This document shows positions 21,941 through 34,527 of a DNA stretch of 64,000 nt, piece by piece. A program made the translations under genes and the position numbers. Origin of the DNA: Epichloe hybrida (taxonomy: Eukaryota > Ascomycota > Sordariomycetes > Hypocreales > Clavicipitaceae). The stretch lies in the NCBI GenBank assembly GCA_019022495.1, contig JAFEKR010000002.1, positions 5,332,001 to 5,396,000 of the forward strand, read 5' to 3'. The notes below the pieces were generated by a model. The model ran no database searches and was not told the DNA's origin. It was given only the letters and a program-made list of their open reading frames with translations. How positions within the stretch are numbered: the first letter of the stretch is position 1; each line of letters opens with the position of its first letter.

Positions 21941-23217
21941 AGGAGCGGGGGGATATAGGAACCGGACGGTGGATTGGATGCGGTTTGTTCTGTTGCACAT
22001 ATATGACAACTCGTTTGCTCCGATAATGGGTGTACGTTGGGGGCTTGCACATAAGATTTTTTTGTGACTACGGTTGGAAAGTTTCCGGCCCGCTTCTATT
22101 GAATTTTGGGACCTCTATGAACGGCTCTTTGCCTCGTGGCAATAACTCCTGATACAATATGGTAACCGTATACACAGGTGTACTATGCGTCCAGGAGGTC
22201 ATATAATTGAAATACACATCTCATTTTCTTCACCAATTTGCCATGATACCAGTTGACGTGTGAGTGAAACTGGCACAGTAAGCAACCCATATGTTGTAAC
22301 ATGCCGCAGCAATTGGCGATTTCCCGCTTCGGGTTGATTTACTCAAATGTCAATCCAATTCCGCGAGGTCGTCGTCCACCTTGCTGTTCGCCGAGCGCCT
22401 TTCGCCCGCTGCCGGCATCCATCACTGCCAGCACCGTCCATCATCATCCATCGAGTACTCCGTACATGTATAGGTCGACTTGTTTTGTCGTTGCCAAAGC
22501 GATCCGATCCAACCAACTGCGCGTTGGAATGCGAGACATGTCTGTGCCTGACGCAGATGCCGTGCGCCCCATACCCGTTGCATAAAGGCCGCCTCGTGGC
22601 ACGCATTTGCGGGAGCCCGTCAACAAACAATGTGCAGTATCTCAGATTTTAGATAGGCGATAGTCGAAGCCTTGTCAGTCAGTCAGCCACTTGATTGGGA
22701 AGTCAGCGAGAGACATGGTGATGGATCATGAAGAGCCATGATTCTCGCACTCCAAATCTTCGGACCGCATTAAATGCGCGGGGCACTGCACATTGACTTG
22801 TCTGCCGCGCCGCAGCGCGAGAATCCACTTTCCCCCAACGGCCTCAACTTCTCAACGGGAAGAAATACATTGGCATTGTCGGCGACACTTTCTCTGGTCT
22901 CTGGGATCGCTTGAGGGGTTGTGGAATGTTGTCGCCTCGCGAACGGCTTCGCGACAGGGAAGAAATCTGGAAATGAATGGCGCGGATTTGGAGAATGCGT
23001 TCATGACGACATGCACGTGGTGTACTTTGTAGATGGACGGAATTCTAGAAGGACAGTTTCCTTGGAAAGATGAGAGACTAAAGACTACATCGCTCGCTTA
23101 GGGGACCTGTCACACACGTGGTGCTGCTTCTATTGAAAGGGGAAAAAAAAAGAGAAAAAAAAGAAAAAGGTTGTGAACCAAAAAAAAGCATGGTTTGTTT
23201 CACTCGCCCATGCCGGC
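21941..23217. other. Intergenic between convergent genes, 1.3 kb
   Basis: No gene seen. One TACTCCGTA 9-mer lies at 22456. An A-rich run (about 23140-23170) lies just past the stop of the minus-strand transporter. Confidence 0.6.
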
Positions 23218-24836
23218 TTACTTGCCGCCAATCTGGCCTTTGGGCAAAGGGGGAATCCAACAGACGGCCAGGTTGAGAGCGATGTGAATTACACCAATGA
23301 CCCATAATGAAGTGTTGTACCCGTTGCCGTGGTTCATGAAGCGGAAGATGATGGCAAACACGACGCCACCCAGATTACCACCGCCTCCCGTGACACCAGA
23401 GAGGATGCCGTTGGCGGATGGGTGAACATGAGGCACGAGGGCAAAGTTGGCCCCGTTCCCCGCTTCCACGAAGACGGCAGCTAGAGTGACGAGGCCGACG
23501 AGGGTGCCGATATCGCCGCCGCTCGTCTCGGAAGGGTTCACTTGCCCGACGGTGATGAGCAGCACGCCGCTGAGGACTCCGCATGTTGTGATCCAGCCCT
23601 TCTTCATCCAGAGGCTGCGACTGAATCTGTTGTAGAGCATGTCGGCAATGACGCCGCCGAGGGGCCGGGTGATGAAGTTGAGGAACCCGAAGACTGCGGC
23701 GTAGCTGCTCGCCTGCGTCTGGTTCAGATGTGGGAAGTTGGCCTTGTAGTAGGAACTGAGGATGGAATTGATCGCCAGCTCGCCGCCGAATGAACAAGAG
23801 TAGGTGGCCACGTGGAATAGCGTCTGCGGCGAGAAAAAGACGGGCCAGGAGTCCTTGAAAGAAGGCCTGACGACAGTTTCTGCCTGGGCGACGGAGACGG
23901 CTTCTGATAAAGAAATGGCCGACTTTTTCTCGCAGAGTCGGGAGTCATCGTCATCTGATGAGCCGCCCCTCTCTTCATCACGGCTCGGCGGCTCAGTGAG
24001 TACAATGGGAGTGTTCACCGCCGTAGTACTGTTCGATCTGTATCTGTCCAGGTTCTCTTGAATCCTTTGCGATCGCTCTTCCCAGGAACCGAGTGGCGTA
24101 TCAGGGCAGAGGTAGAACATGCCGAGACTGCACGCAATCAGACATGTGAGCGGCACGATGAAAGTAACGCGCCAGGCTTGGGACGCTCGCATGCCCCGCG
24201 CCGCGACGAGAGAGTCGAATACAGCCGGCATGATAAAATATGTTATACCACCGCCGGCATTGCCCCAGCCGCCTGATAGGGCATTGGCGGTGCCGACGAC
24301 GTTCTTGTCGAAGAAGGCGGTACACCATACTTGGCATGGCACAAAGGTGGCTCCAAGAATACCAATGAAGAACCGAGATACGTAGAGCCCCGTGGCGCTC
24401 TTGACAAGAGGGGCCAGGCCAATGGGTAGGCAGCCGAGCATCAGCAACGAGGCATATACTTTTCGGGAGCCGAAACGATCGCAAAGGGGACCAGCGACGA
24501 ATCTCAACAGCAAGGTGGCGCACAAGGACACAATGTTGGAGTTGGCAACTTGCGTCGAAGTGAGGTGGAGGTCCTTTTTAATCGTGACTGTCAAGAGAGG
24601 TGGAAATGTGTACCTAGGAACAAGTTGTTAAAAGGACTGTGACGAGCATAGAGGGTTGTTGGGCCACGTGAGAGTAGGTCATACCATGCCCAGAAACCCA
24701 ACATGAAGCCCATCCAGGAGAAGAAGAACACACGCCCATACTGATCTACCACGTTGAAGACAGGTATACTTCGGGCTTTTCGGTTTATAGGGTTAACTTG
24801 AGGGCCCCGCCACAGCAAAGTTATATCGAAACCCAT
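23218..24836 (-). CDS. crnA: High-affinity nitrate transporter, MFS nitrate/nitrite porter family (CrnA/NrtA)
   Basis: Two exons (24836-24685, 24613-23218) joined across a 71-bp intron (GTATGA...CCTAG) give 515 aa. The splice restores [14 protein letters not shown]. The protein is a 12-TM major facilitator importing nitrate (and nitrite) with protons across the plasma membrane. Diagnostic features are the N-terminal [17 protein letters not shown] and [14 protein letters not shown], the first nitrate signature [13 protein letters not shown], the second signature [10 protein letters not shown], and the [17 protein letters not shown] loop. A ~75-residue hydrophilic central loop, rich in Ser/Asp/Glu, lies between TM6 and TM7, as in fungal members. 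I chose Met 24836 because it aligns with the family start; an in-frame Met four codons earlier is possible. No nitrate or nitrite reductase gene is beside it. Confidence 0.93.
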
Positions 24837-25145
24837 TGTGTGTAGCATGTAAGATGAATACTCACTTGAGGTATCCAACTTCTGGATTGTGCGTTTAGTT
24901 GAATGACGGTAAGGATACTACTGTCAAGCCGCTGCATCACTCGACAACGTCAGAGTATTTAAAATAAAGGCGAGTTGCTCGGGAAGTCGATTTAAACATC
25001 TCCCAGCATCTCCGGCAATAAGTGCTTATCATCGGGCACTAACCTACCGGAGATGGAAATTCGGTCTTCAAGGGAGCTGGGAAAATGGTGGCTGTAGAAG
25101 ACATGTCCATATGTTTGCGGGTATGTTCAGAGGCACAGGTCAAGG

Positions 25146-25239
25146 TGATAGATAACCTTGCAAAAAAAGCGAGCGCCTTGACTGACAGCCACGCTGAGAG
25201 GCGCTGATAACACTTCGTGCTGATCGCACCGGCTGATAA
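25146..25239. promoter_or_regulatory. Cluster of GATA-factor sites upstream of the nitrate transporter
   Basis: Four HGATAR motifs lie within 94 bp: TGATAG (25146), AGATAA (25150), TGATAA (25205) and TGATAA (25234). They are 310-400 bp upstream of the minus-strand transporter start. AreA/NIT2-type GATA factors activate nitrate assimilation genes through paired sites of this kind. Presence of the motifs is direct observation; their use is inference. Confidence 0.5.
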
Positions 25240-26067
25240 GCAGTGTCCTGTTGGCCCCAACTTCCAAGCCAACACATCGGCAGCGTTGTATGGCCATGTC
25301 CAACGACAAAGCGAACCGTGTTGATTAATTATCCCCAGTCTTGCGGTGTCATGACAATGTCAGCAGTTGCAAAGTTTTCATTCTGGACAAAGATGAGAAA
25401 TACCAGGACCATTGTGACTGGAATCGCACCGAATTTTCCAGACGTCGCCCTTTCGAGTTTCCAATCTCCAACCTCGTCATGACTCATGAGTTATTGGGCA
25501 TCATCATGGTCCAAGTAAGTACTCCTCTTCACCATCGACCGCGACGGGCCCTTTAGCGGTACTGGGTCTTTCTCTAACCGTGTCTCTGTCAAGCTGCTGC
25601 ATTCCAATTGGGCAAACATCCAAGCCTTAAGGAGCTATTTGAAACAGCGATGGGTGGCTGGTCTGGTCTTATCTGAAGCCGGAACTCGGACGGACCTCCG
25701 CTCCACAATTTCGGCTGTGGTCAAGATAAGTGAGCACATGCTGCTGGTGCTGGGGGGACCTTATCACCAGACGATCCGCGGAGAAGGACACTTCCAAAGG
25801 CAAGATCAAACCTGGGGCATCCCAGAGGAGTGATCCCCGGGGAGAATGATTCAAGTTTGGTCATCGCTGAGAAAATGCCATGCTGTGACTATTGACCTGA
25901 GCCACAGGAAGCGTGAAATGGGTACCGGGACAATGGAGGCTTGGGCTTAGATTCTGATCGCTAGTAAAGTAGAAAGACCGGTTTGCTACCGGCATATCTC
26001 CGTAGCAGGGTTGTACTCTTCTGCCGTAGGACTCGAGATCGGTTGCACTCGACACTTGCCGGCGATT

Positions 26068-26117
26068 TTGTGGTGATGGTGTGATGGTGTGGTGGTGTGG
26101 TGGTGTGGTGGTGTTGT
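26068..26117. repeat. TGGTG-type minisatellite
   Basis: Imperfect units of GGTGTGGT/GGTGTGAT repeated over about 50 bp in the spacer upstream of MTD1. Confidence 0.75.
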
Positions 26118-26794
26118 GGAGTCGACACGATCTGGTAAAAATTCATTCATCTCGGCTTTCGTGACCGCGTCTCTGACGAATAAGCGCAAGAATTGAATGG
26201 CCAAAAACGAGTTTCGGTCAAACAGAATACTCAGTTGCGAGATCGACCCGTGAAGTATTCGCAACCTTGTGCAATGCTAATGCGGCTCGCCGCGATATGG
26301 ACTAAGATGCAGGAAGGGAAGGTTAAAAGTTCCCGCATGCCCGTTCCTAGATTCCTCACCACAGGCCCACAAGCTGCCCGCCAATGAGTGGATGAGCCTC
26401 GTTGGCGCTAGGCCCGAGTCAGTAAGAGGGGCCAATGATTGCTTGCGGCATCAAAAGTTTTAGAGGGGCATGGTTTTTTCTCTCTCAAACGCCTCCCACC
26501 TTGATTGTAGTAGGCACCGCGATAGCTACGTCAAACTTCACCAATGAGAGCATTACTGACTTCGGGTTATTTGACTCCAAGACGTGTGAAACTCTCGTCG
26601 TCAATTGTACGATTGCATTCTTCTCTCTTTCCTATCGTCATGATATACCTCAATTGCTGACCGATACCGGCGTAGACATCCAGCGTCATCTGAAGGTTAC
26701 TGCCATTGGTGGGGACACCTGAATTCATCTTGCCTCCAATGCGGGCTAAATGACGGAACTCCCGTTGCTGACAGAGACCTAGGACTCTCGAAAG

Positions 26795-27935
26795 ATGGCG
26801 ACATCAGAAGTGCCCAAGACCTGCAAGGTCATCACCGCAGAGACCATTGCTAAAGGACTCTTGACGGAGGTCAAGGAGACGTTGGCAAAGGTTCAAGGTA
26901 CCAGTCCCAGCAAGCCTACCCTGGCTGCTTTCCTGGCCAACGGAGACCCCGCTGCTGTCAAATATGCCGAGTGGTCCAAAAAGACCTGTGAGGACAAGTG
27001 AGTAGAACTGGTCGATATATACGGGCAGCAGTCTGGTGTAGCTGACCGCATCTTGCAGTGGCTTCGAATTCGACCTCCATACCGTGGACAAGGATCTTCT
27101 CGAGGAGGAAATAATGAAGGCGAACAACGACGACAGGATCGACGGCATCATTGTATACTACCCGATCTTCCCTCAGAATCCTTCCCACGACAAATACGTG
27201 CAAGAGACCGTGGAACTTTCCAAGGACGTAGAGGGTATGCGCCACAAGCATTTGTACAACATGTACCATAACGTCCGCTTCCTGGATCCCCCGGAGAACC
27301 GAAAGAAGTCCATTTTGCCATGTACTCCGTTGGCTGTCGTCAAGATCTTGGAATATCTTCAGATTTACAACCCCATCTTGGCCGCCGGAAACCGCCTCTT
27401 TGGCAAGACGATTACCGTCATCAACCGATCCGAGGTCAACGGACGCCCTCTCGCTGCGCTGCTGGCCAATGACGGCGCCACTGTGTACTCTGTTGATATC
27501 ACAGGGGTTCAGCTGTTCACTCGCGGACAAGGCATCAAGAACCCGCGACACCAAGTTGAAGACAAGGAGGGCTGGGGTCTGAAGGAATGCCTCCCACTCA
27601 GTGATGTTGTTATTGGTGGTGTTCCTGCCGATTCTTTCAAGGTGCCAACAGATCTCATTCGCGAAGGTGCCGTATGCATCAACTTTTCTTCTTTCAAAAA
27701 TTTTGATGGACCCGCGATCAAAGAGAAGGCGTCTATTTATGTTCCTTCAGTGGGCAAAGTCACTATAGCTATTCTGCTTCGTAACCTTGTGGTAAGCTCC
27801 CTCATTCAGTATTACAACTATTGGTAATGCGTAGACACTAAATCTATCTAGCGTTTGGTTGCCAACCGTCCGTCCAAAGACGAGTCCGACAAGGGCTTGA
27901 TTCAGGCCAAGACGGAGGCCTTTGTCGACGACTGA
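26795..27935 (+). CDS. MTD1: Methylenetetrahydrofolate dehydrogenase (NAD+)
   Basis: Three exons (26795-26997, 27059-27791, 27852-27935) with introns of 61 and 60 bp encode 339 aa. It is the cytosolic NAD-dependent enzyme that oxidises 5,10-methylene-THF to 5,10-methenyl-THF and supplies one-carbon units for purine synthesis. Recognisable segments are ANGDPAAVKYAEWSKKTCED in the substrate region, DGIIVYYPIFP, the KSILPCTPLAVVKILEYL block and a Rossmann segment GKTITVINRSEVNGRPLAAL. The last is the NAD-type signature (NRSEVNGRP) that separates MTD1 from bifunctional FolD/MTHFD enzymes. Length equals yeast Mtd1 plus a few residues. No presequence is visible. Confidence 0.94.
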
Positions 27936-29959
27936 TTGACTGATCTGATTTGATAGGATGTGTTTGCATGGAAAAGAAAATGGATGATAGAACAGAATAG
28001 AGCAAGCCAAACGGAGGGGAGGGGGGGGGGCTGGGAACACCGGAATTTATTATGGAAGAAAACACTGGATTTATGATACCTCAACATTTACTTTTTAAGC
28101 CTCAATCACACGCAAGCAAATACTGCAAAACACGCTCGCACATATATATTGAGCAGATGGATGCACGTCTCTACGTCTCTGTCACTTGGTCCGGTGCCTG
28201 TTTTCTAGTGGGGGGAAGAGGCCGGCGCTTCTCAGTGCACGGAATGCCCCGACAAGTTTTGACTTATTTTCACGTGTTTGTTTATTACTGGTGTTCAAGA
28301 CGCGGCTTTGGCAGTGAGCTAGCTGGCTGCTCACCTTTCAGCATAGCGGAACAAATTCGTTGCACGTGTGACGCCACGTGCTCCGTAGATACTCCGACAC
28401 CCAGATATCTGAGCCTGCACCGTTAATAGGAAACGGCCACTGCAAACATCGACAACAGAAACTTGAGACCATGTAATAATTTGAGACCATGTTGTGGGCC
28501 ATCAATCACGCCACAATATCCATTCTGCAATTCTGCGCTTACAGTGGAAGTACGGAGTAATAATGGAAGTCAAGAATACGGATCCGTAGGAGCACACATA
28601 TTACGGACTACTCCGTACAGGGCTGGTCCCTCTTTATTAGGTAGTAGGATTGAGGTTGTGGCCGGGGTGGCGCTCTGCGCAAGGGACGTGATGTTTGACG
28701 GCAGATGGATTCCATATAAAACAACGCAGCTTTAACGGCAAGGTATTCCGTAATGAATGACTTCTAGCTGGGTAATTGACTCGCAGACGCCAGTGACGGA
28801 TTGATGGCCAGCGGCATCGAGTGCATATGCCCTTAAGAATAGGGCCCTCTTCATGTTCCACATGCTTCCCAGACCGCATCCGGTGCATTGAGTATTCAAG
28901 AAGAGTTAACTGGTCTGGTCTGGTCTGGTCTGATTCATCTTGTTCGTGTATGCACAGGTGGTGCAATGAATCCGTGTCGCCTTTAAAAAAGCTGCCGCTC
29001 CCGGCGCCACGATGATGCGTTTCTTGCCCCACTGTTCGTTTCCGTCCCACAGCGGGCCAATCACGGCCGACCCGCTCAGCTCCCTGTTCCTGCCAACTTC
29101 CGCAGACATTGGCGGGTCTCTGTTCATGCGCCACAGACACACATCCTGAGCCTCAGTCTCTCAGTCCCCCAGTCCCCCAGTCCGCCTCACCGATTCATTA
29201 CACGAAGAACACACGAACTTTTGTCTTTGAATTAATATGGCACCACTCTAACTAACTTCCGCCCATCCATCTAGCAAGGCGCACCGAGGGGCCACTACAG
29301 CCTGGCTAGTCTAATCCGGACTGGAGACAGATTCCAGATTCGCTCGGTTTGGCTGAATGACTCGTGCTTGTGTAGGCCCCCCCGAGACAGGCTTCGATTG
29401 AAGAAAAAAAAAAAAGAAACCACGAGACCTCTGCTATTCACTAGCTCTTGTTAGATTCCATCTCCATCTCTCTTAGGGACAAGTTTCTTTGTTCGCATCG
29501 CAAACTGCCCATTGCGTTTGTCTGTTTACATCTCCGCCTGTTCCGGATTGACCAATTGTGGTATAGTATAGACAAAGGACGATTCTCTCACTCGTGTTGC
29601 GCACTCGGGATAAACGTTTCCCTGTCCTTTTCCTTTGGCTCAACATCCTCCTCGCATTCTCGGTCTCTTATGATCCTTACCAGTGGACGACAGCATTTAC
29701 GGTTGTGGCTAGTGTGAACCGGCCTGCCGACGACATCCCGACGCCTCGACATCGTTTGCCGCCTCCATCTGGGGTTTGGCATCACTCAGTGAGGTTTATT
29801 CGCAATTGGGGACAATTGGGGAAGTGATCGCAACTGTATAGCCGATTTGGCTGTCCAAGCAGTATCTAGTGCTTCCACACTCCCACTCTGGGAGAAACTT
29901 GGACTTCAAGAGGCTTTCCAATCGAACGACGCCACCTTTGTTGCGCAAACTTCGGGGAC
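27936..29959. other. Intergenic, 2 kb
   Basis: No gene supported. It contains two TACTCCGTA-type 9-mers 50 bp apart in opposite orientation (28551, 28609) and a CTGGT pentamer array (about 28909-28931). The last several hundred bases are pyrimidine-rich and probably the leader of the next gene. Confidence 0.6.
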
Positions 29960-32655
29960 ATGGCCACCCACTCCACGGCCAGCATTGGCCACGACGGCCG
30001 CCCCGATGACCTTGGCCCGACACCGTTGCCCTATCGCCCTCAGCCAGGCTCCCCTACATTGACGAACCCTGATATGATCCTGCCAGATTACGATGAATCC
30101 GAGCCTTTCGAAGATCGGTCCCATTTGCCCTTGCCCATATGGAAAAACGATCAGCCTTCCGACGCCTTCCACGATTTTTCACCGACTGGATACATGTCTG
30201 GGCCTCTTCCTCCAAATACACCCATAATTTACGGGAACGGCACGATGCTCTCCGATATTGGCGAGGTTACCGAGGTTGAGAGTACCGTGGGCTGTCAACC
30301 GAGCCGTAACTCGTCTCGAACGTCTGACACAGGTCTAAGCACAGGGGGCAGTGGTACGCCTTTGCGATCTTCACCGACCATGGGCAAGAAAACTCTCAAA
30401 AAACGACCACGCATCACGAAGCGCGAACGGCGGCTATCCATCGAATCTACGAGTACGATCCAAACCATCGAAGTCCCCGATGAAACATTTGGCGATCTTG
30501 ACGACTCAGTCAGTGTAGACGATAGCAGTTTCCAAGGCGACGATGAAGAGAGCCTTGCGAGTGAAGTCGTGGATGAAGAATCCGTTCAAATCCGCGATGC
30601 TACAGTTCTGCCCTCTGATCAGACGCTGAATGAGGATAGTCTGTCCACCGAATCGATCAGTGCGCGAGCCGAACAGATTCTTGCCAACGCCAAGCGCCGC
30701 CTTACGGTAGGTAAACCTGCACATGTGATACTTCGTACTGGTTTTCGCCGCGAATCGCTTAACTAACTCGCCGGCAGGCTATGGAGGGAAACTTGAACAG
30801 AGCCCGAACATTTAGCTATTCTTCTGTATCTGATGGCTCAACACCGTCCCCCGGTGACGCTCGCTCCAATGGGCTGTCAAATGGCAGGATACAGTCCATC
30901 ACCCCAAGTCATTCGAGGAATGTGAGCGACAACGGCCTGCCGGGCGCCGCTCGAACCAATATGCTTCCTCAGCGATCGGCCAGTGCCCTCGGCGCTGCTG
31001 GCGGCTACCGTCAACAATTGACATTGTCCAGGAGTGCCGATGCTTTGGGTGCTAAAAGTAGCCTTGGATCTCTGCGATCACCTCTGCATACCATCGACTC
31101 GGTTTTGGAGCCCCTTGATGAAAACGAAGATGCAGAAGACGAAGTCCAAAGCCGTTCGGGTAGCCGACTGTGGAGCTTTGCGAGTCCTACTTTTGGGTCA
31201 TATGGAGATGCTGGGTTGACGCGGTCTGCTTCGGTTGCTCAGATGCGCGACCTGCAAGACCAAATGCAAGGTCTGAAGGGCAAAATTTCGAGTCTGAGAG
31301 AGCAAGCAAAACAAGACAGCATGAAGAGGCGCAGTTTGCAGAGCTTGAGGGCGCTGAGCCCTTTCACCAATGCTCCACATGATCCGGAATCAACTAGCCC
31401 AAAACCTACTGCTTCTCCTGAACCCGGGAGCACTGCTCCTAGTCAACCACTCAATGGGACGAACACGAGTCTAGAGAATAAAAAAACCGAGGTGCAGGGA
31501 GAAAATTGGCAATCACCAACTGCTGGAAATGAGAAACAAGCAGGATCGATCGCAGCCCAATCCCACGAGGTTGGTGATTCGCAACTACCTGAACTGGGGG
31601 AGGAGTCGCATTATTCGAACGGCGGACACCAAGAGGAACAGCGACAATTCCATGGGGAGAAGCTGGATGTCGAGGAAGTGACCTCAACGGTGCAAACCAA
31701 CGACAAAGAGAGCGAAGTTGACCCGGAAGACAACATCAGTGAAAGTGGAGAGTCGCTCTACCATGATACCCACCAGGAACCGGTGGACATATCTCACGAG
31801 GACCGTAAAGACGCTTTCGATTATGAGCATTTCTTCCTACATTCAGCAATGGGCACGATGACCCGACAAGGAATGACCAGGAGCAATAGCTTTGGCAGCG
31901 AGGGCTCGGAAGACTCTGTTGAAACTACGCGCGGCCCGACCATGACTTATGTTCGACGTCCAAGCATCGACACTATGACCTCAATCGATAGTTTTGCAAC
32001 AGCTAGAGAGAGGGCGGGGTCCCGCAGCTCAACAGTTCAATCGTCTCGGATGGACGATGTCTTCACCACCCCAACAGCTCAGTATGAGAACTCCTCCTCC
32101 TCCTCCTCCTCCTCGACGACAACCAAGCGCTCGACGGTTGGAGGGCTTAGCCAGCGAAGTGGCAGCGGCAGCGGCAGCGACTCGACAGGATATTATCAGA
32201 AGCATGCCCGTCACGACAAAGTTATACACCGACCTGTCAACTCCACTACGGACACCACACTTCACAGGCCATCAGTCTCCTCGTTTGAATCGACAGGCAC
32301 CAATAGAAGCTTTCCTCTTGTTAACAAGGCACACCTGAGTGGAGGCGCTTTGACGCCAAGCGGTTCACCGGAGTATCAGCTCAAGCAAGTTGCTGAATCT
32401 TTGATGAACGAGACTGCCAGCATTTGCGACAAAGATAGTGCAGGCAGTGGACCCAACTCACCGGCCATACAAACATTGTCCCGGGAAGACCAATTGCTTG
32501 TTGAGCAGGTCGTTGCTAGTTTGGGACGATGTGTTTTGGGACTCAGTGAAGCGACACGTCAGGGAGCAGGGAACCACGACCACTACAGGCGAAGAATTGA
32601 GGCAGCCAGGAAGCTGCTTGAGAACGTCTCTGACAGAGCATCTTCCAACTCATAA
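29960..32655 (+). CDS. Large disordered conserved fungal protein with a short coiled coil
   Basis: Two exons (29960-30706, 30778-32655) flank a 71-bp intron (GTAGGT donor, CTAACTC branch, CAG acceptor), giving 874 aa. The protein is rich in Ser, Asp, Glu and Pro. Residues ~140-165 hold a basic patch (KKTLKKRPRITKRERR), a possible nuclear signal. Near residue 400 a heptad-like helix (MRDLQDQMQGLKGKI, SSLREQAKQDSMKRRSLQSL) is the best-ordered segment. A second ordered part is the C-terminal ~60 residues (EDQLLVEQVVASLGRCVLGL ... YRRRIEAARKLLENV). A poly-Ser tract lies near residue 690. I recognise no named family. Similar long disordered proteins with this coiled coil occur across Pezizomycotina, judged from memory. 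The start context GACATGGCC is good. Confidence 0.78.
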
Positions 32656-33538
32656 TCCATAATACGTCTCAACGAAGCTGATGAAGTGCATTTCTAGTTT
32701 TCATGGAGTCGGAGTGTACGGATACCAATCTGGATGCCACTAGAATATACGGTGGGCGGGCTGGCAGCTTGATTTCCGTTTGTGCGAGGGATCCTTTGCA
32801 ATTCCTCCCCGCCCCCCCCTTTTGCAAGACTTTGCCTACATCTTCGATACCCTTCTTTGTATTTGTGTCCAACAGGGACCGGATCATTCGAGATAGAACA
32901 GAATAGACCGGTGACAATCATATATCATAATGACGTGGTATACGGACGTACGGAGTACAGGACCCGGCAGTTGGGGTTGTGGACACGTTTTCGAAACGCA
33001 AGTCCAGGTGCGCGCGCAGTTGCTGAATACATGCAAGTGGGGTACCCAGCTTTGTGTTTGTAAGCTCCTATTTTACTCGACGTGAGCCGCCTCCTCATCA
33101 TTTCTCTCTGCTCGATTGACGTCTTTGCATTCAAGCGAAGCACGCGGTGTTGACTTTTTCCTCAGCACATGCTCAAAAGAAGCCCACTTATTTTTCCTTC
33201 AACGCGAACCAGGAGCCAACCAGGAGCCAACCACGATACGACCCCCTCCGTTTTTGCTTATCGATTCCAAGTCGCGTTATCACAAAGCACGAGGGTCCTC
33301 TTCCCCCATATACAGCTGAAGACTCAAGACTCAAGGCAGGAGAGACGAGGCAGGGCAAAAAAAAAAAAATAAAGAAGAAAGAAGGAAAGGAAAGGAAAGG
33401 AAAGGAAAAGAAAAAAGACTGGTCTGATAAAGATACCACAACCACACCGACACCTATTCTCGCTACAATTATCCCACATCGCGACATTGCGAACGGGGCG
33501 CCGCGTCATAATCAGTCGACAAGTTATCCCGAGAGCAA
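32656..33538. other. Intergenic
   Basis: No gene seen. It holds one TACGGAGTA 9-mer (32949) within the longer palindromic GTACGGAGTAC, and an A-rich then GGAAA-repeat tract (about 33356-33415) just upstream of the APQ12-like gene. Confidence 0.6.
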
Positions 33539-34060
33539 ATGGCCGCATCATTAACATCCCGTCTCCTCACGGAGCTGCTCCCCCCGGACCTCGCCGCCTC
33601 GGTCCGCCAGCACCTCCTCAACCCGCGAGCGCCTCTGCAAATCTACAAACAAGAAGCTTGGTCGCGGGCCCAAAGGGCGCTGGCGTCCCTGCAGCCGTAT
33701 ATCCAGCCAGTCTTGGATAAGACGATCAGCTTGATTGTCGACAACCAAGGCGTGACGGGGGTGGTGGTGCTCCTGACGGTCGTGACGGTCATGGTGGTAG
33801 TGATGAACTGGATTCGAAGACTGATCATGTGGTGGACGCGGCTGATGGTGCGGGCCATGTTCTGGGCGGGCGTGGTTCTCGCCCTCGCGTGGGTTTGGAA
33901 CAGGGGCGTCGTGGAGAGCGTGCGAGATGGCGTCGTGTTCGTCAGCAAGGCGGTGGGGTATCTGGCGGTGCTGAAGGACTTTTGGATGCAGGAGTATGAG
34001 AGGTACGAGGCGAATGGAAGTAGGGGACGTGGCACCAGAGGGAGGAGCTCGGGGAGGTGA
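33539..34060 (+). CDS. APQ12: Apq12-like nuclear pore assembly / nuclear envelope protein
   Basis: A single-exon gene of 173 aa. After a ~55-residue soluble N-terminus come two hydrophobic segments, about 73-93 (TGVVVLLTVVTVMVVVMNWI) and 107-120 (MFWAGVVLALAWVW), separated by the basic IRRLIMWWTRLMVR. A conserved GVVESVRDGVVFVSKAVGYL helix, KDFWMQEYERYEA and a short RG-rich tail follow. This arrangement matches fungal Apq12, an ER/nuclear-envelope protein needed for nuclear pore assembly and lipid balance. Assignment rests on topology and the conserved helix after TM2; I rate it probable. Confidence 0.75.
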   Translation: MAASLTSRLLTELLPPDLAASVRQHLLNPRAPLQIYKQEAWSRAQRALASLQPYIQPVLDKTISLIVDNQGVTGVVVLLTVVTVMVVVMNWIRRLIMWWTRLMVRAMFWAGVVLALAWVWNRGVVESVRDGVVFVSKAVGYLAVLKDFWMQEYERYEANGSRGRGTRGRSSGR

Positions 34061-34527
34061 AATGTTCTTTTTTTCTTCCTGTTCTATCTTCTAATTCAGA
34101 TGTGCGAGGGAGGGAGAAGGGGCTGAAAAAAAAAAAAAAAAAAGAGATGGATGCAGGTGGTTTGATTTGACGGAGGGATCATCTCGGGGTGTTGGCTATG
34201 ATGCCGATGAGACGATGAATCTGCAAGTTGTGGACTTTGCTTGTACATGATGCGCTGGCGGGACGGGTTGACGGACGGGAATAGCATCTGGACACGGTAC
34301 ATGTGTGGCGTATCTTGAGATCTCTTTTTTTTTTTTCTGACTGGGGCAAGTTTCTACGCTTTGTTTTGTTTCTTGTATATATTGGTAAATGAACCCTTGA
34401 GACATGATTGCTATCTCCCGCAACGCCGCGCTATGCTACAGATTTGGTGGTGTGCAAGAGAAAGAAAGATGTTAAAAAAAAAAAAAAATAAAGGACGCAG
34501 AGAAGATTGAAAGAAGGAGCGTAAAAA
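34061..34527. other. Intergenic between convergent genes
   Basis: 3' flanks of the APQ12-like and GPN3 genes, with three A/T homopolymer runs. No gene seen. Confidence 0.6.

Larger units (their letters stand above)
24837..26794. other. Intergenic, 2 kb, between divergent genes
   Basis: Promoter region of the nitrate transporter (minus) and of MTD1 (plus). It contains the GATA cluster (25146-25239) and a TGGTGTGG-type minisatellite (about 26068-26117). No third gene could be supported. Confidence 0.6.

Noticed and set aside
24837..24878. Extension of the nitrate transporter N-terminus to 24878
   Set aside because: The upstream codon is TTG rather than ATG, and the family aligns from Met 24836.
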